Shown one piece after another: positions 48,101 through 60,045 of a stretch of DNA of 64,000 nucleotides (position 1 is its first letter; every line of letters begins with the position of its first letter). The stretch lies in assembly GCA_036346405.1 (NCBI GenBank), contig CM070548.1, positions 46,921,779-46,985,778 of the forward strand. Direction: 5' to 3'. The stretch comes from Phyllostachys edulis (lineage: Eukaryota; Streptophyta; Magnoliopsida; Poales; Poaceae). Made by a program: the position numbers and the translations under genes. The notes below the pieces were generated by a model. That model ran no database searches. It worked only from the letters and a program-made list of their open reading frames with translations, and was not told the DNA's origin.

Positions 48101-48107
48101 TTACTGA
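42109..48107 (+). CDS. DWF5: Sterol delta-7 reductase (7-dehydrocholesterol reductase), DWF5 orthologue
   Basis: NADPH-dependent ER membrane enzyme that reduces the C7-C8 double bond of 5,7-sterols, leading to campesterol and brassinosteroids. The 13 exons are 42109-42242, 42485-42710, 43049-43104, 44404-44506, 44593-44658, 44851-44964, 45201-45327, 46985-47085, 47218-47343, 47438-47502, 47606-47687, 47763-47845 and 48041-48107. All introns are GT-AG and phases join exactly: 1350 bases, 449 residues plus stop, close to Arabidopsis DWF5 (432). ERG4/ERG24 family features are present: GMELYPRIGKHFD (residues 196-208), SGWWGLSRHFHYVPE (371-385), and the C-terminal block RDDDRCSSKYGKYWK ending VPGIY. 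Hydrophobic segments are spread through the chain, fitting a multi-pass protein. The Ala/Pro-rich first 20 residues suit a grass. No stop, frameshift or missing motif was seen. LBR/TM7SF2-type C14 reductases are a less likely reading. Confidence 0.95.
42235..42278 (+). repeat. 22-bp tandem duplication copying the intron 1 splice donor
   Basis: Two exact 22-base units (42235-42256 and 42257-42278) each contain CTCCTGTAAGTG. The first donor gives the phase that fits exon 2. Use of the second would add 22 bases and bring in an immediate in-frame TAA. Confidence 0.9.
43312..43539. mobile_element. Short terminal-inverted element in DWF5 intron 3 (228 bp)
   Basis: Ends are TGTAACGCCC and GGGGTGTTACA, near-perfect inverted repeats that also give TG...CA. 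No coding capacity. Flanks (TTTAAT and TTAGG) do not give a clear duplication. It may be a MITE or a tiny LTR-derived element. Confidence 0.6.
45473..45847. mobile_element. MITE in DWF5 intron 7 (375 bp)
   Basis: CCAAGGAAA and TTTCCTTGG form inverted ends, extended imperfectly by ACCGGTAGGAACCGG and CCCCGGTTCC. TTCTAG flanks both sides exactly (45467-45472 and 45848-45853). The inside has many CCGGTT and GGTTACCGG words. The superfamily is not clear. Confidence 0.7.
46937..46960 (+). repeat. (ATT)8 microsatellite before the exon 8 acceptor
   Basis: Eight ATT units end 24 bases before the exon 8 acceptor. They directly follow CTGTGCAG, which looks like a second acceptor. Confidence 0.9.
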
Positions 48108-48474
48108 AGGTATTGGGCCATAAGGACAACTACTCCTGAGACAACAAGTCAGCTGATGATATGATTCTCTCCTGTTTACACACTGATCTGCTACTGCTTG
48201 TGTAATAGCGATGCCATTAGCTTGATGTATTTTGGCAGCTTGGTATAATGGCATCTACCTTGAATGTTATGTATCCAACACTGGGCCATTTGTTATTTTG
48301 CTTCTTAGTTTCCTTCCTACTAGAGGAGTTGAGTGCAGGAGCGTAGTCTGCCTTCTAAGGGGTGTTTGGACTTTGGACTAGTTCTGCGCTAAAAGTCGAT
48401 AAGGCACCGTGACAATGAAAGATACCGGTAATATTCTGTAGTGTTTGAATAATACTGCTGCCACTGTATTTGTT
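48108..48474 (+). other. DWF5 3' untranslated region and flank
   Basis: AT-rich sequence after the TGA with no further coding. Poly(A)-signal-like words such as AATGAAA occur near 48415, but the cleavage site cannot be fixed. Confidence 0.5.
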
Positions 48475-48760
48475 AATGAACTAAAATTTTATTAAGCAGG
48501 CATGGCCATTGAAGGGTTTGTACTTGTAATCTCTTATGTACTATATCTGTTATATTAGTGGTTTTGGTTAAAGAAGTTGAATGCTTTCTTAAAATGAACT
48601 GAAATTTCATAAAGTAGGGCATGGCCATTGCTCCAACTTTTGTTATTTTAAATCCTGGCTGCAAAACAATTTGTACTTGGTAATCCTTCCCTTATGTACT
48701 ATAGCTGTTATCTTGGTGGTTTTGGTTAATGAAGTTGAATGCCTGCTTAACATGCATTAG
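48475..48760 (+). repeat. Degenerate tandem duplication downstream of DWF5
   Basis: Two units (about 48475-48592 and 48593-48760) share AATGAACT-AAATTT, GCATGGCCATTG, CTTATGTACTATA and GTGGTTTTGGTTAA-GAAGTTGAATGC in the same order. The second has roughly 45 extra bases. Confidence 0.75.
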
Positions 48761-49754
48761 CCTGCTGCTTGGGGAAATGTTCACCTACCTGGATTGACTT
48801 AAAATACCCGGATTGACTTTTGGCTAAGCTAAGATAAATGCATTTGTTCCTTACTACCGGAGGCAGAATTACTAAAGTTCAGAACACAAATTTTAGAAAT
48901 TGGATTTATAAATATTCCCTTAAACAGTGTTGTTGACTAACCGCTTAGAATTCTTATCAATGTATTTGTTCCTAGCTACGTAGAATTCTTCGGTTTATGC
49001 ACCCATGTACTTGAGGTTTCGTACCTAATCTGTGATTGTTCTGCTGAATCTCAAGAATATTCTGATCTATGCTTATGCACTGTAATCTACATTGTATTTC
49101 TTTCTCAATAGTTAACCTCTGCCGTGTCGCACCTCCCTCTTGTCCTAGCCGGGCGCCTCTTGCTTCTGAATGGTTCCACACAATTTTTCAAAAAAAGGAA
49201 GCAAAAGAGATAAAGAGATTGGGAGATTTCATATTTGTCTCACCAAGAAATAAGACAAAATATGTCTATCATTTTGCAACGTGATTTAAGTAACTGAAAC
49301 AGCTTCAAATGGAGCAACCCATAACTACAAAGTTGTAGATCTCTTCGCATAGTCCAATTTAGAGTCTTAATTGACATAATTTGGAGTTCTGATGTGTGAA
49401 ATATGGAGTCCGCAAGATAGGCTGCATAGAGAATCAGAGTCTGCAACACAGTCAAATTCCAACGCAAATTTGGCAATGAAGACAGTATTTTCAGAAAACC
49501 TCCACAAATATAAATCTGAAGTCCTCTGCGTTAGCTAAACGGGAAAAAAATAATTACTCCATTCCAAATTATGGAGAGAAAGTTATGTCCTCCAGAATGT
49601 TCTCTGCACAGAAGGAAAGCGGAAAACCGACTCGAATTTAAAGTGTATCCTGAATCAAATTCAATGTATATTGTTTTCAACCCTATCACATCCAAGCCAC
49701 AATCCTCTAGCCCCTTGGCCTTTAAATAGGACCCTAGGGTGCCCTCCAAAGCAT
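48761..49754. other. Flank with LTR-like wording, no gene
   Basis: From about 49200 the sequence resembles an LTR U3 (CATAACTACAAAGTTGTAGATC, CTTTAAATAGGACCC near 49718 as a TATA-like site). The start of the LTR could not be placed. A hAT element interrupts it at 49763. Confidence 0.4.
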
Positions 49755-49762
49755 GGTAGAAG

Positions 49763-50694
49763 CAGTGGCGGAACCAGGAATTTTGAAGACCCGGGGCAAC
49801 AGCTGACCTACTGTGCTGGCTCGGTGGCTCGCCGTGCCACGCCGAGTCTCAACCCATGCACGTGCTTCGCCTTAGCCTCCGTCCGCGAGGCACCGCGCCG
49901 TGCCTCAGGCTACAGGACAAGCTAAGCTGGCGCCATTTGCACACTATCAAGAGTAACTCTGCATTGTGAATTCACTCAGTACACTAATCCATTGTTTATC
50001 ACCACTGATTATTCTCATGTTCAACCATGAAAAAAAAGGGATATTGAAGCACAGCAGAGCAACTGTTAGAGCATAGACAATGCGAAGGAAAAGTAATTGC
50101 TTTGAAAATGATCTTGACTGCATGGAACATTTCATCATAAGTGTAGTACAACTGCTTTGAAACTGAATATATAAAAGCATAATAGAACAAAGCTTTGTGA
50201 AAGATGGAAGCTCATTAATCTAATGCCAGGAAATATATCATACAACATGAGTAGCATACGACCCCAAGGTTTCGTCATAGAGTGCACTAACTAGTTCCTT
50301 GAAACCGACAGAAATGACTTGATGGTCCATTTAGTCAACCATAGGGTTTTGGAGCTTGCCATGCTCATGAAACACACTCTATCAATGACATCAAACGAGT
50401 TAAGGCGGCAGGAGACCTCAATATCATCCCAATCATAGTTAGTAAGCCTTTGCAATTTGGAAAAGAAAGAAAGCATTAATTAGTCAAATCTTCATGATGA
50501 TTTAAGTAGACATTGATGGAATGAGCAAATTGTGAGAACATGTATAATAAGATATTCATTTTTGCTCTTGATTATTCCTCCTGAGTGGGCAATCTGATGA
50601 CCATCACAAAGGAAGGGGGAGGGGGGGGGTGTCCGCTGGCCCGGGAGACCCGGGGTAGCCGCCCCGGCTTGCCCCGGGCATAGGTCTGCCACTG
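49763..50694. mobile_element. Non-autonomous hAT element, 932 bp
   Basis: Ends CAGTGGCGGAACC and GGTCTGCCACTG are inverted repeats. The flanks are a perfect 8-bp duplication GGTAGAAG (49755-49762 and 50695-50702), the hAT hallmark. A G-rich tract near 50610-50660 and its C-rich counterpart near the other end add to the subterminal symmetry. No transposase frame. Confidence 0.88.
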
Positions 50695-50702
50695 GGTAGA
50701 AG

Positions 50703-52571
50703 GCTCGACAAGGAAGGAATCAAGGAAGAGGAAGAAGGAAGAGAAGAGAAGAAAATTAGGACTTTACGATCCATCCATGTTTGTCATCCAAATTCATGGG
50801 GGTAAAGATATGTACAACCTTGCTTTGATCTTAGAATGATGTTTATTCAAGATTTAGATTAGTTTGGTAACAGGATTTTGACGTTTTGGAATGCCCTACT
50901 TCAGTAAGTTCCAACTCATGATTTTGCAATGTTAGGAAAGTTGTACATAATTTCATTATCTTTCTAGAGAGTACAAGATCATTAGATTTAGATAAACAGT
51001 TGAAAAGTTATGGCATCGGGAGTACTGATGTCCAGAACTTCGTCGTTGTTAACGACAGTCGTGTAGATTGCTTTATTACGTTTAATATGATAGAATTAAA
51101 TTGTGGTCATAAATAGGTTTAGCTAGATAATTCTCTGTAGTTTCCAGAAGTAGTATGGTTTGCTATTTTTCATGTTGTAGAAAAATAGTTACGAAATTGT
51201 GAAGTCTGCTATTTTGTTAAGTTCTAGAATAACCTTCGGGGGCTGAAAATGGGAACTAGATGGAAAAATAAGAGGATTTGCATAACTAAGAAATTGTAGA
51301 GAATTTCATGTAGATTCTAGAAAATATAGAGTTTGCTATAGTTGGAGTCTAGAAGCAAAAGTTATGGACGTTTAATCACCTGGATAGCGGGTAGGTTGTT
51401 TGGTGAAGTTGAGTTAAGTGCGTTGGGTTGACATGTAGGTGCGATAGCGTATTGTTTGATGATTGTGTACTGTTGTGGCATGTTTTGAAATGTATTATTG
51501 ATGTTCTTCCAAGGAGTATTGTTTCGAGTTTGGTGCCATCTTTGCATTGTCCTGACTTTCGTGACTAAAAGGCAAGTGCATGATAGAACGGTAGACATCG
51601 GTTTGTCAACCCTTCTCTTCACAATTGAATTCATATGACATTTACTCATGTTTTACTTATGCTTACTTAAATGCCATGATATTATTACAATGATGGTTTA
51701 ATGTTGTTATGACATGAAATATTGATGACATGACATGGTAATAATGCTAATGGATTATGTTAATGAACAATTAAAAGATGTTGCATCATTTACATTCATC
51801 ATGACAGGAGTTGCACCAGTAAGGTATGTGAGAAAGCCATGTAACTATTCCGGTGAGGTCGGCGAGAAGGTTACATGGCTAGTCTAGAGTGCTTTAGATA
51901 AAAACCTACTTCGGTGGGGACTTCAAGGAAGTGAAGGATAGAGTGGTTCACCGACGAGTGATTACTCTGCTATACCGGTATCACTTGATGGAGTTGCATA
52001 CGAGCATGAGAATATTGGATCATTGTATACATGATAGATGATATGATTAATTGAGTAAAGAATGACAATGACAACGATAATGACCATCATAATGATTAAA
52101 TTAAATATTGAATTGTATGTTTATTGTTTTGCGATGTTCTTGCTGGGTCTTGGAATCATTGTTACTTTGTTGTTGTTTTAAGGTGATCGTTGATGGCGAC
52201 ATACATGGGATGGAGTAGTACATGTGCATCACATGCAATTGTCACACTTATATTTTTATTTAGTTTACTTCACTAAATCTAGAGACATGATACCTCTAGT
52301 TAGGCTTGGTTATTATTAGTTTAATGGTTGGAGCCTTGGTTGATTTAATAATAGCTTAATTTTTATTACTTGTTGTCATCCTATGTACCGGGAGCATGGT
52401 TCCAGTGTTTCTTGGGCGCGTGTGTCCCAAGCGTCTCTCAAGCGCATGTGACTCGAGTGTTTCTTAGGCACATGTGACCTGAGCATTCTTGGCACATGTG
52501 ACCAAGCTGTGAAAGTTAATCATTTATGCATTTACTTTGTTTAGATTGTGTTTCTGTGACCCATTGTGGGG
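50703..52571 (+). other. LTR-like DNA, no gene
   Basis: Continues the LTR-like sequence interrupted by the hAT element. Purine-rich leader near 50703-50755, then AT-rich DNA; AAGGTATGTGAGAAAGCC and GGTGAGGTCGGCGAGAAGG near 51820-51875 suggest an LTR middle. It seems to resume after the solo LTR and to end GGGGTGTTACA at 56729. No coding signal. Confidence 0.45.
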
Positions 52572-52576
52572 TTTTA

Positions 52577-55500
52577 TGTAACAGCCCATTATCCCTAAGT
52601 TGGATTAGTTAAGCATCTAATGAGCATTTATGAAATTTTAGACTTTTAAAACTTTTGTTGCAAAGCAAATGTGTTAAAAACCTAATAATCCAATATTTCT
52701 TCTTTAATTCAAAAGTTCAATTTGAATTTGGGGACAATTAAAAAGGTTTCAAGTGTGTGAATATTTTAGTTGTATTCTATATGTTTTGGTATGCTTATTT
52801 GAAATTTTCTGGAATTTTTGGAGGTTATTTGGTTTCTTGTCAATTTGCCTGTTTAAATTTGAATTTGAATTTAAAATATAAACAAATCTTGTGAAAAGTA
52901 CCTGGAAATATTTTTCCTAGGTTTTGGAACACCTTATATACTCACCTTCAAAATTTTATAATTTTCTAAGCTATTTTTCTCTGCCTAAAAATTACCTAAA
53001 ATACCTCAGCTGTTTTTCAAAAAATTAGAAAACCGAGTTCTAACCCACCCTACTGTTCCTCTGGCCAAGCCTTGGTGCCACCCAATGCGCTCGATGGAGC
53101 CACATCCTTCCTTTCCCACTGACCAGCCGGCCCCAGTGCCAGCTCTTTCCCTCCACGTGGCGCGCGAGTTCTGCCGAGCGTGTGTTGTCCGTCGCGCAGC
53201 CATGGCTGCCTTGCATGCTCGCCACGCCGCCCCCCTTGAGCGCTCCGCCTCCGAAGCTCCCTTGCCCCTCCTTTCCATTCATTCCTCCCCTTCCTCATTC
53301 TTCTTCAATCTTCACCGAGAGACACAAAGCCAAGAGCTGGCCCCTTTGCCTCCGCCGCCTCGCCTCCACCGCCGAGCTCGCCCCCCTTGGTCCGGCGAAT
53401 GGCGCCGCCTCCTGGTGCTTCCGCGCGGCTCCTCCTCTGGTTGAACCGTACCGGCCCTGCTACTCCCTCCGCTCGGCCCGGCCCCTACGGCTCCGCCAGT
53501 GCCGCCGTCGCCTCCTGGCTCTCCCATCGGTGCCGCTCAGTTTCCTTGCGCCTCCCTGCCCATGGCGCCACCGGAGTCTGGCGGCTCCATCTCCTCGGCC
53601 CAGCCGCGCCTGCCGCTTCACCACCTCGGGACGGCTAACGCACCCGAGCGCGTCGCCTCCGGTCTTCCCGCAAGACGGCGATTGCGCCGCCACCAGCTTC
53701 TTGAAACCCCTTTGAAGCTGCGCCGCCTCCACCTCGAGGTCGCTTAACTCGGCGGTTCGATTGCCCGTGTCGGCCACTACGGTGTCCTCGCCGACGCCGA
53801 GCGGCGTGTCCAAGCCGCTTGGCTCCTTTGCTCTCCTTCCCCCATCTCTGTGATTCTCCTGTGAAGATGCTCCTAATTTTGGCAGTCACTTTTGAGTTTG
53901 CTTTAACTATATTGTTCAGTTGGCAGTTAACTCTTAACAGCTTTAGAATCTGAAAATCATTATGGTTATGAATAATCAGAAGCTAGCAAAGGAGCAACCA
54001 AATCCTTGTGTGCTTGTAATCAAGAGAAGGTATTTAGAAGAGGAGTTGTTGTCAGTAAAACTCTTTTGCAAGGCTATCTAGTTTTTTTTTACCGAGTTGT
54101 GGGTCTGTCAGTCAAGTCACTCCTTTGATTTAGTAAATTGGAAGTTGAGTTAATAGCACTTAATTTTAGAGATTTTTGCTGTTAGAGAGGTTAACTGATT
54201 TTAGTCTGAAAAATATCAGTTGGGTAAGGAGGTTAGCATCATGACCAATTCCAGTAGTTAGTAATGTTCTTGAAATCTTCGAGTCAGTTGAGTGTTGATC
54301 TTCTAGTAAATAGTCAAGTCTGAAAATCAAGTAAGGAGATGAATATTTTGAGCCAACAGAGAGCAACCTTGTTAACTGTCAGTGGTGTTACTCAAATTGG
54401 TGTTTAGAAGAAAAGTGTATTGCCAGTAGAGCTTTGGTTTTCTAAACCAACTATTTTTTATATCAAACTGTGTGAATGTCAACTAGGACACACATTTTGT
54501 CTAGATAATATGAAAGCGGAAGTTTGTTTGAAGTAGTACTTTGGTTCGGATAGTGGTGCTGTGTAAACTGTGTGATTAGTAATCTGAAAGTTGCTAGAAA
54601 GCTACTAACTTGATCAATCCTATAGCTAGAGTCTTTCTTGATTCAATTAGTCTTTAGACAATATAATTAATAGCCATTAGCATCTAATCTATAAGGTTAA
54701 AAATGAATCTTTAAGTCAACAATTGAATTATTGATTAGTAAACCATAATAGACCTTATGCCTTAGTTTTAATTCCGTTAAATCCATAGCCAATTTAAATC
54801 AACTCCAATTAAAGTAATTCTTTCATCTAAAATCATTCCTTCCTTTCTGTTTTAATTTTATAATTTTTGGAGACTTTTTGGAGTTCTGGCGTCTATTCAA
54901 TATTTTTGCTTTGTCAGTTCTTACCGTTAGAAGACGATAATGCGGGAGTGTAACCAAAATAATCGTGAGAATGTCCAGATTATCAGCAAGCAAAGGCAAG
55001 CAGTTTTTCCATTCATGCATGTTGATCCTATTACTTTCAAAAACTATTATCTTATTTGCAACTGTATGTATGCATGCTTAATTTGTCAAGTTATGTTTGC
55101 GATTAGAGGTAGTTAATCCTGTTGCATAAATTCCCTAAAATTGTTCATCCCCTGCCACTAGCCTAGGTTAATAATCCTGCTGGTGAATTAGAGCTCGGTG
55201 GATGTTATATGGTCTGTTTATGTTTATTTCGGCGTCATGCTTAGCAATGCTTAGTTTCCGGTAGATTGAGTGGTTATCGACTTGTCGATAACCTTGATCA
55301 CACAAATCATTTTTATTTAGGTTATAACTAGCACCTTGTGCTTTTATATTTGGATAAACTAAAAATGAAAATAAAATATTTTAGACTTAGGCACATTAGT
55401 TGGCTGGTGTGCTTTTGGGTGTGTGCTTGGTGCCCGAGTCAACAAGGACCGAACATCTTGTTACACTGAACTAAACATTATTGCGTGCATCCACATGAGG

Positions 55501-56619
55501 GACATATGAGACCCCTCTTGACTTAGTACCTTGGAGATGTGTTAATTGATGAGTCGCCGGTGGTAGATGTAGGAGAAAAAAAATGCTCTGTTATCAATTG
55601 TTGTAGGGTATGTGCGGGGTGGGTTCTGGTTTTAGGTTCCCACACTCGGGGGAGCATCGGCAGTCGTTATAGCTGATCGATGTCTCCGACACAACGTATG
55701 GGTCCCTGGGATCCACGGAGGATTAACCCCCATACGTGTGACTCTTAATTAACTTATTCCCTTGGAAAACGTCACGTAGGACTTAGCTGTGCCAGCATAC
55801 CTAAGGAAGTGTGCTTAATAGCTTGGCAAAAATGCGGTCTAACATGTGGGTAAAGTTGTATACCCCTACAGGGTTTAATCTATTCGAATAGCCACGTCCT
55901 TGGTTATGGACACGTTTGGGGAGGTCTTTCGAGAGTTAGACTTAACATTTTGGATTTTAAAATTAAACCTTGATGGGTAGTATTGAGAATGGTTTCTCAT
56001 GCTATTGTTGTGTGCTGCCGGGGTAGCCACATGTAGATGTCCTGTTAATGTCTAATGTTAATTACTCGCTGTTATTTGAAGCATTAAAACGTTTGCTAAC
56101 TTGCCATTTGAATCTATTGCATTGTATTTAAATTGAAATATTGCTTTACGCTGAAAATGAACCCTATAGTCTTCTCCTTTGAGTTGAGTTTGCATGTAGC
56201 TATGTATAGGTTTGTTAATCGTAAGTCTTGCGGAGTACATTCATGTACTCATTGTTTGCTTTTATTTACTAATCTGGACAACATGTATTGAGTTCAATTC
56301 GAGTAAGGAAAGATGCGCAGGAAACGTCGAGTTGCTAAGGTTTTAACCCCAGTCAGTTGCCCTGCGGGTTATGGCACGCCATTGGGACTCCATCGCTGGT
56401 TATTTTAATTTCAGTTTATTTATTATTTTCCGCTGTGTAATTGATATTTTATTTTGCAATATTATCATTACCTGTGTATGGCTTGATACTGTTTGTAAAG
56501 GTGTGTGTACCGCTCCTAGGAGGTACATAATACACCGAGAGCGGGGAAATTTAATTTTTGATGCTAGGATCAATTGGAGGGTTAAGCATTACAAGTTAAA
56601 TCGCCCGGCGGCTCTCACA
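52577..56619 (+). mobile_element. Solo LTR, 4043 bp, related to the Tekay-like LTRs
   Basis: It starts TGTAACAGCCC, ends CGGCTCTCACA, and is flanked by perfect 5-bp duplications TTTTA (52572-52576 and 56620-56624). No internal domain is present. Blocks match the 11699-16938 LTR at lower identity, including GGACCGA followed by CTCTTGACT-AGTAC and the last 60 bases (GCTAGGATCAATTGGA versus ACTAGGGTCAATTGGA). A TATA-like CTTATATACTC lies near 52934 and a GC-rich leader at 53040-53900. ORFs there overlap on both strands and are not genes. Confidence 0.88.
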
Positions 56620-56624
56620 TTTTA

Positions 56625-57421
56625 TTCCATGCACACCTTGTTGGAATTATTGTTAATTAAGGTTTAAATTGGTAGTTAGAATGATTTAGGTGACATTTTG
56701 AGCTCAGTGTTGGATCGGGGTGTTACATCAAGCCTGCTTACTTTTATTACAATAAAGCCAAACTTTGATTACATGAGAGTATGGCTTAACAACCTGTTTT
56801 TACACTACCACGGACATCCAAGCCCAAAGTTTAAATATTACATGATAAAAGATATTCCAACACCACAATCACGTTTAAGCGTGGTCTAGACCTAATACCA
56901 GTAGTCATCACCATCCAGAGGATCATCTAATCCTTCCTCATAAGGTTCTTCAATGTCTTCCAAGGTTTCTTATGTTGATGTTCAACAAGTATTAGTACAA
57001 CAGTACTCAGTAAGCCACATGAGAAACTATTTAACTACTTTCTAGGGTTTCAATTGATTATATAGGATTTATCATAATGTGTCATGCATTCTTTTAATAA
57101 AGCATTTTGTCTTTTAAACAGTAAAACCATAATAATAATAATAATAATATAAGAGAGGGGGTTTTCAACATCTGTAATTACCATCTTAACATCTCAAAAT
57201 ATCTACCTATGCCTCGTTTACTGGAATCACCCATGAATACAGCTTTATTAACCGAAAGCATAATGTATTCGAATATAATTGATTATACTCTGCAGAGTTG
57301 CCAAACTTTACCCATAAGATACCTCAAGCTCATAATGCCCAACTCCGTGTGACATTAGCCTATCCACAATTACCAATGTATGATTATATTAATACTTAAG
57401 CTTGTCAAGGTGAATATGGTG
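56625..57421 (-). other. LTR-retroelement remnant with a short acidic C-terminal frame
   Basis: Plus strand 56625-56729 completes the LTR-like sequence ending GGGGTGTTACA. On the minus strand, 56969-56892 reads an acidic peptide of 25 residues that ends DDYWY and a TAG; its upstream codon is a stop, so it is a fragment or exon end. An (AAT)n run lies near 57128-57148. Function unknown. Confidence 0.4.
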
Positions 57422-59249
57422 TAACACCTCGGCCCGACATGGAGCCTAGAATGTCACTAAGATATACTGATTATCAATTTTAACAATAATTAACACTAAA
57501 TTACAACAAGCACATCAAAGGTAAAACTCGTCCACGGGTCACAATAACACAAAAATAACGATAAAACAATCATAGATAAGTAATTCATAGGAAACATGGC
57601 AAGATAATAATCAAAGATGACGTAAAACCAATCCAATCAATTCTATTTAATGAATAATCAACTTCCAACCTATCAACTAAGGTTAATCAATAATATCAAT
57701 TCCTAATTATAATTCATCACGCCAATAAACTGTCTCGTGATCAATAGTTCATGTAGTTGAATGAATGCCATGAATCCAAGTGTGCTAGCCCTTCCTATGT
57801 GCAATGCTGTCAACGGTCTCCTAAAAACAAAAATAGAGTAGGGATGAATCCACGACTCAGCAAGCACAATAATAAACAATGAGTAATGCTTAATCAACTG
57901 TAAACAATATCATCATCAACATCAACTATTTCTCTTTTCTATATTCTCATACTCAATCATCCAATTCTCTTTTCATTCAATGTATCCCTACACTGCATGT
58001 CCACATGCACTTTTTCGCGTATATCGGTATAACATGAATGAACACTCACAACAATGTTCACTCTCAAGCCCGTCCTCCTCAAGGACCGAGGACCTCCTCC
58101 GCTCCCATGCAGTTGTGATCACCATGATCACCTTCTCATATGCAATGATGCTTATGAATGCACAATTATTCATAGATTCATCAATAGTACCATCATCCAA
58201 CATTGTCACATCCATCAATACGAATAAAATCATGACCATTCACATTACTTGCAGTTAAATAAAATAAAAGTATAAACAATATAATGGTAACGAGTGATAA
58301 AGAATACAACAATCAACCAATGAACACTATCTACCATGCACTTGCCTCTTTATCCCTGTGAAGCTGGATAGCGTAGCGGCGGCAAAGCACTAGAGGCCAC
58401 ACTCCCAAAACAAATAATTCAAAATACATCTCAAAATCATAACATCACAGAACCAACAATTTATTCTAATCGCCCTCACACATCTACTCCAAACGGACCT
58501 AATTAACCTAAAACTACCGGACGCACTACCTGCTGTCCCAGTAGTAAAACGACTCTAACTTATTCATCCGAACTCCAAATTGAACAATCTAAGACTTTCT
58601 GGAATCCTCACGAAAAAACCTACAACTTCCTGTTATGACAAGCGTCTAATTCTACTATTTTATACCCCGTTTTTTACCAGAAGACCATTCCAGAATCAGT
58701 CAGAATAGTCTGTTTCACAATTTTATATCTTTAATTATAAAACTTGAAAATAAATGAATGATACCATTTCTAGAACCTACATATAATTTCCTACATTATT
58801 CAAGTTGTCACCACATTTTAATTTTGTCATCTACTATATGAAACCGACCCATCTTCACGACTTCTGTTAGCTACGTCCAAAACCTGGACAATGATCTTCC
58901 CGAGGTTGTATCTTTTCTCTCGCTACTCTGATTCTAATGATCTGGAAAGCTAACCAGATTATCTAACTTTTCTCTAATTTGACTGACCTCTGAATCTGAT
59001 CCTAAATACCCCAAATTGCCCCCGCAAGTCTCTACACCTAATCTTGACGAACTGGCAGATTGAAACTATTTCCCCTAATCAAAACACCCTACAAACTTAA
59101 TAGAGACTAATCCATAGAAAAACCTAGGGATTAACAGGGTTTACCCTTGATGATCATGATGAATCACGAGAATTCACAAAAAAACTTCTCTTTTCCTTTC
59201 TTTTTTTCTTCTTCCTGACCTCTCCTCCTACCTTCTCCTTCCTTCCTTT
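57422..59249 (-). other. LTR-like DNA, probably minus-oriented, cut by the CACTA element
   Basis: TGTAACACCTCGGCCC at 57422 reads GGGCCGAGGTGTTACA on the minus strand, an LTR-end pattern. The remainder is AT-rich with stretches (58430-58980) that on the minus strand resemble gypsy LTR starts. No ORF of interest. Interrupted at 59250. Confidence 0.45.
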
Positions 59250-59282
59250 CACTACTACAAAACAAGCTATAGAAGACGCTTC

Positions 59283-59569
59283 ATCACAGACGGTTCATTT
59301 GGAACCGTCTATGTTATTCTTATCACAGACGGTTCCAAAGGAACCGTCTGTGATACGTACCTATCACAGACGGTTCTTATTACGAACCGTCTTAGATAGT
59401 CTAACTAATCACAGACGGTTCTATAATAGGAACCGTCTGTGAATTATGATAGACGGTTCTTATTAAGAACCGTCTGTGATAATCTAGATAATCACAGACG
59501 GTTCTTATTAGGAACCGTCTATGATGAGGGCTTGTCACAGACGGTTTTTATTAAGAACCGTCCGTGATA
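59283..59569. repeat. Subterminal array of seven imperfect palindromes
   Basis: Each unit reads like TCACAGACGGTTC, 4-8 bases, GAACCGTCTGTGA, and units repeat every 35-50 bases. Variation lies mostly in the loop and in one or two arm bases. In En/Spm such subterminal repeats bind the element's own protein; here that role is inferred. Confidence 0.93.
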
Positions 59570-60045
59570 TTCTGGCATTATAAATGCACCTGACACAACC
59601 CCTGCCGCTGGCTCCACTTTGCTGCTCCTCCCCCATGCGCCACCTCCCTACCCTAGCTCCTCCACCCTGCTACTCCTCCCCCATTGAGCCAGCTTAGAGA
59701 GGAGAAGGTCGGGACCCCTGCCCCTAGCGGCTCCTCCACCCCGCTGCCTCCTCCCCCATTGCGTCACCTGCACCTTGCTGCCTCCACCCCCATTGCGCCA
59801 CCTCAGAGAGGAGAAGGAAAGGAGGAAGCTAAAGAGAGGAGGAAAGGAGGAGAAGGAGAAGGAAAAGAATCTCGCGGGATATTTGGTATTTTCGTCGTGA
59901 GCTCCGAGGGTAACGATCTTTAACCCTTTATATTTGCTCTAGGTTAATCGCTAAGCAATTTAAATATGTTTGGTCAATAATTAAGAAGAGTTTGTACTTG
60001 TAGTTTATTAATGTAATTTGACACTGATTTGTTACATGCGTATAG
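59570..60045 (+). other. CACTA leader
   Basis: Contains CCTCCCCCATTGCGCCACC-type C-rich repeats (59630-59810) and a purine-rich stretch, with a donor-like GAGGGTAACG near 59907. The 79-codon frame here is compositional. The first recognisable protein domain starts at 60046. Confidence 0.6.

Noticed and set aside
53006..53889. ORFs of up to 177 codons on both strands
   Set aside because: Leader of the 52577-56619 solo LTR; overlapping frames from GC-rich sequence.
49123..56729. A single LTR from TGTCGCACC to GGGGTGTTACA interrupted by the hAT element and the solo LTR
   Set aside because: The net length is plausible, but flanks (TGCCG versus TCAAG) do not match, so the borders are not supported.
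59283..59569. Regular repeats resembling a CRISPR array
   Set aside because: Plant nuclear context, no unique spacers of fixed size, no cas genes; the repeats are CACTA subterminal palindromes.
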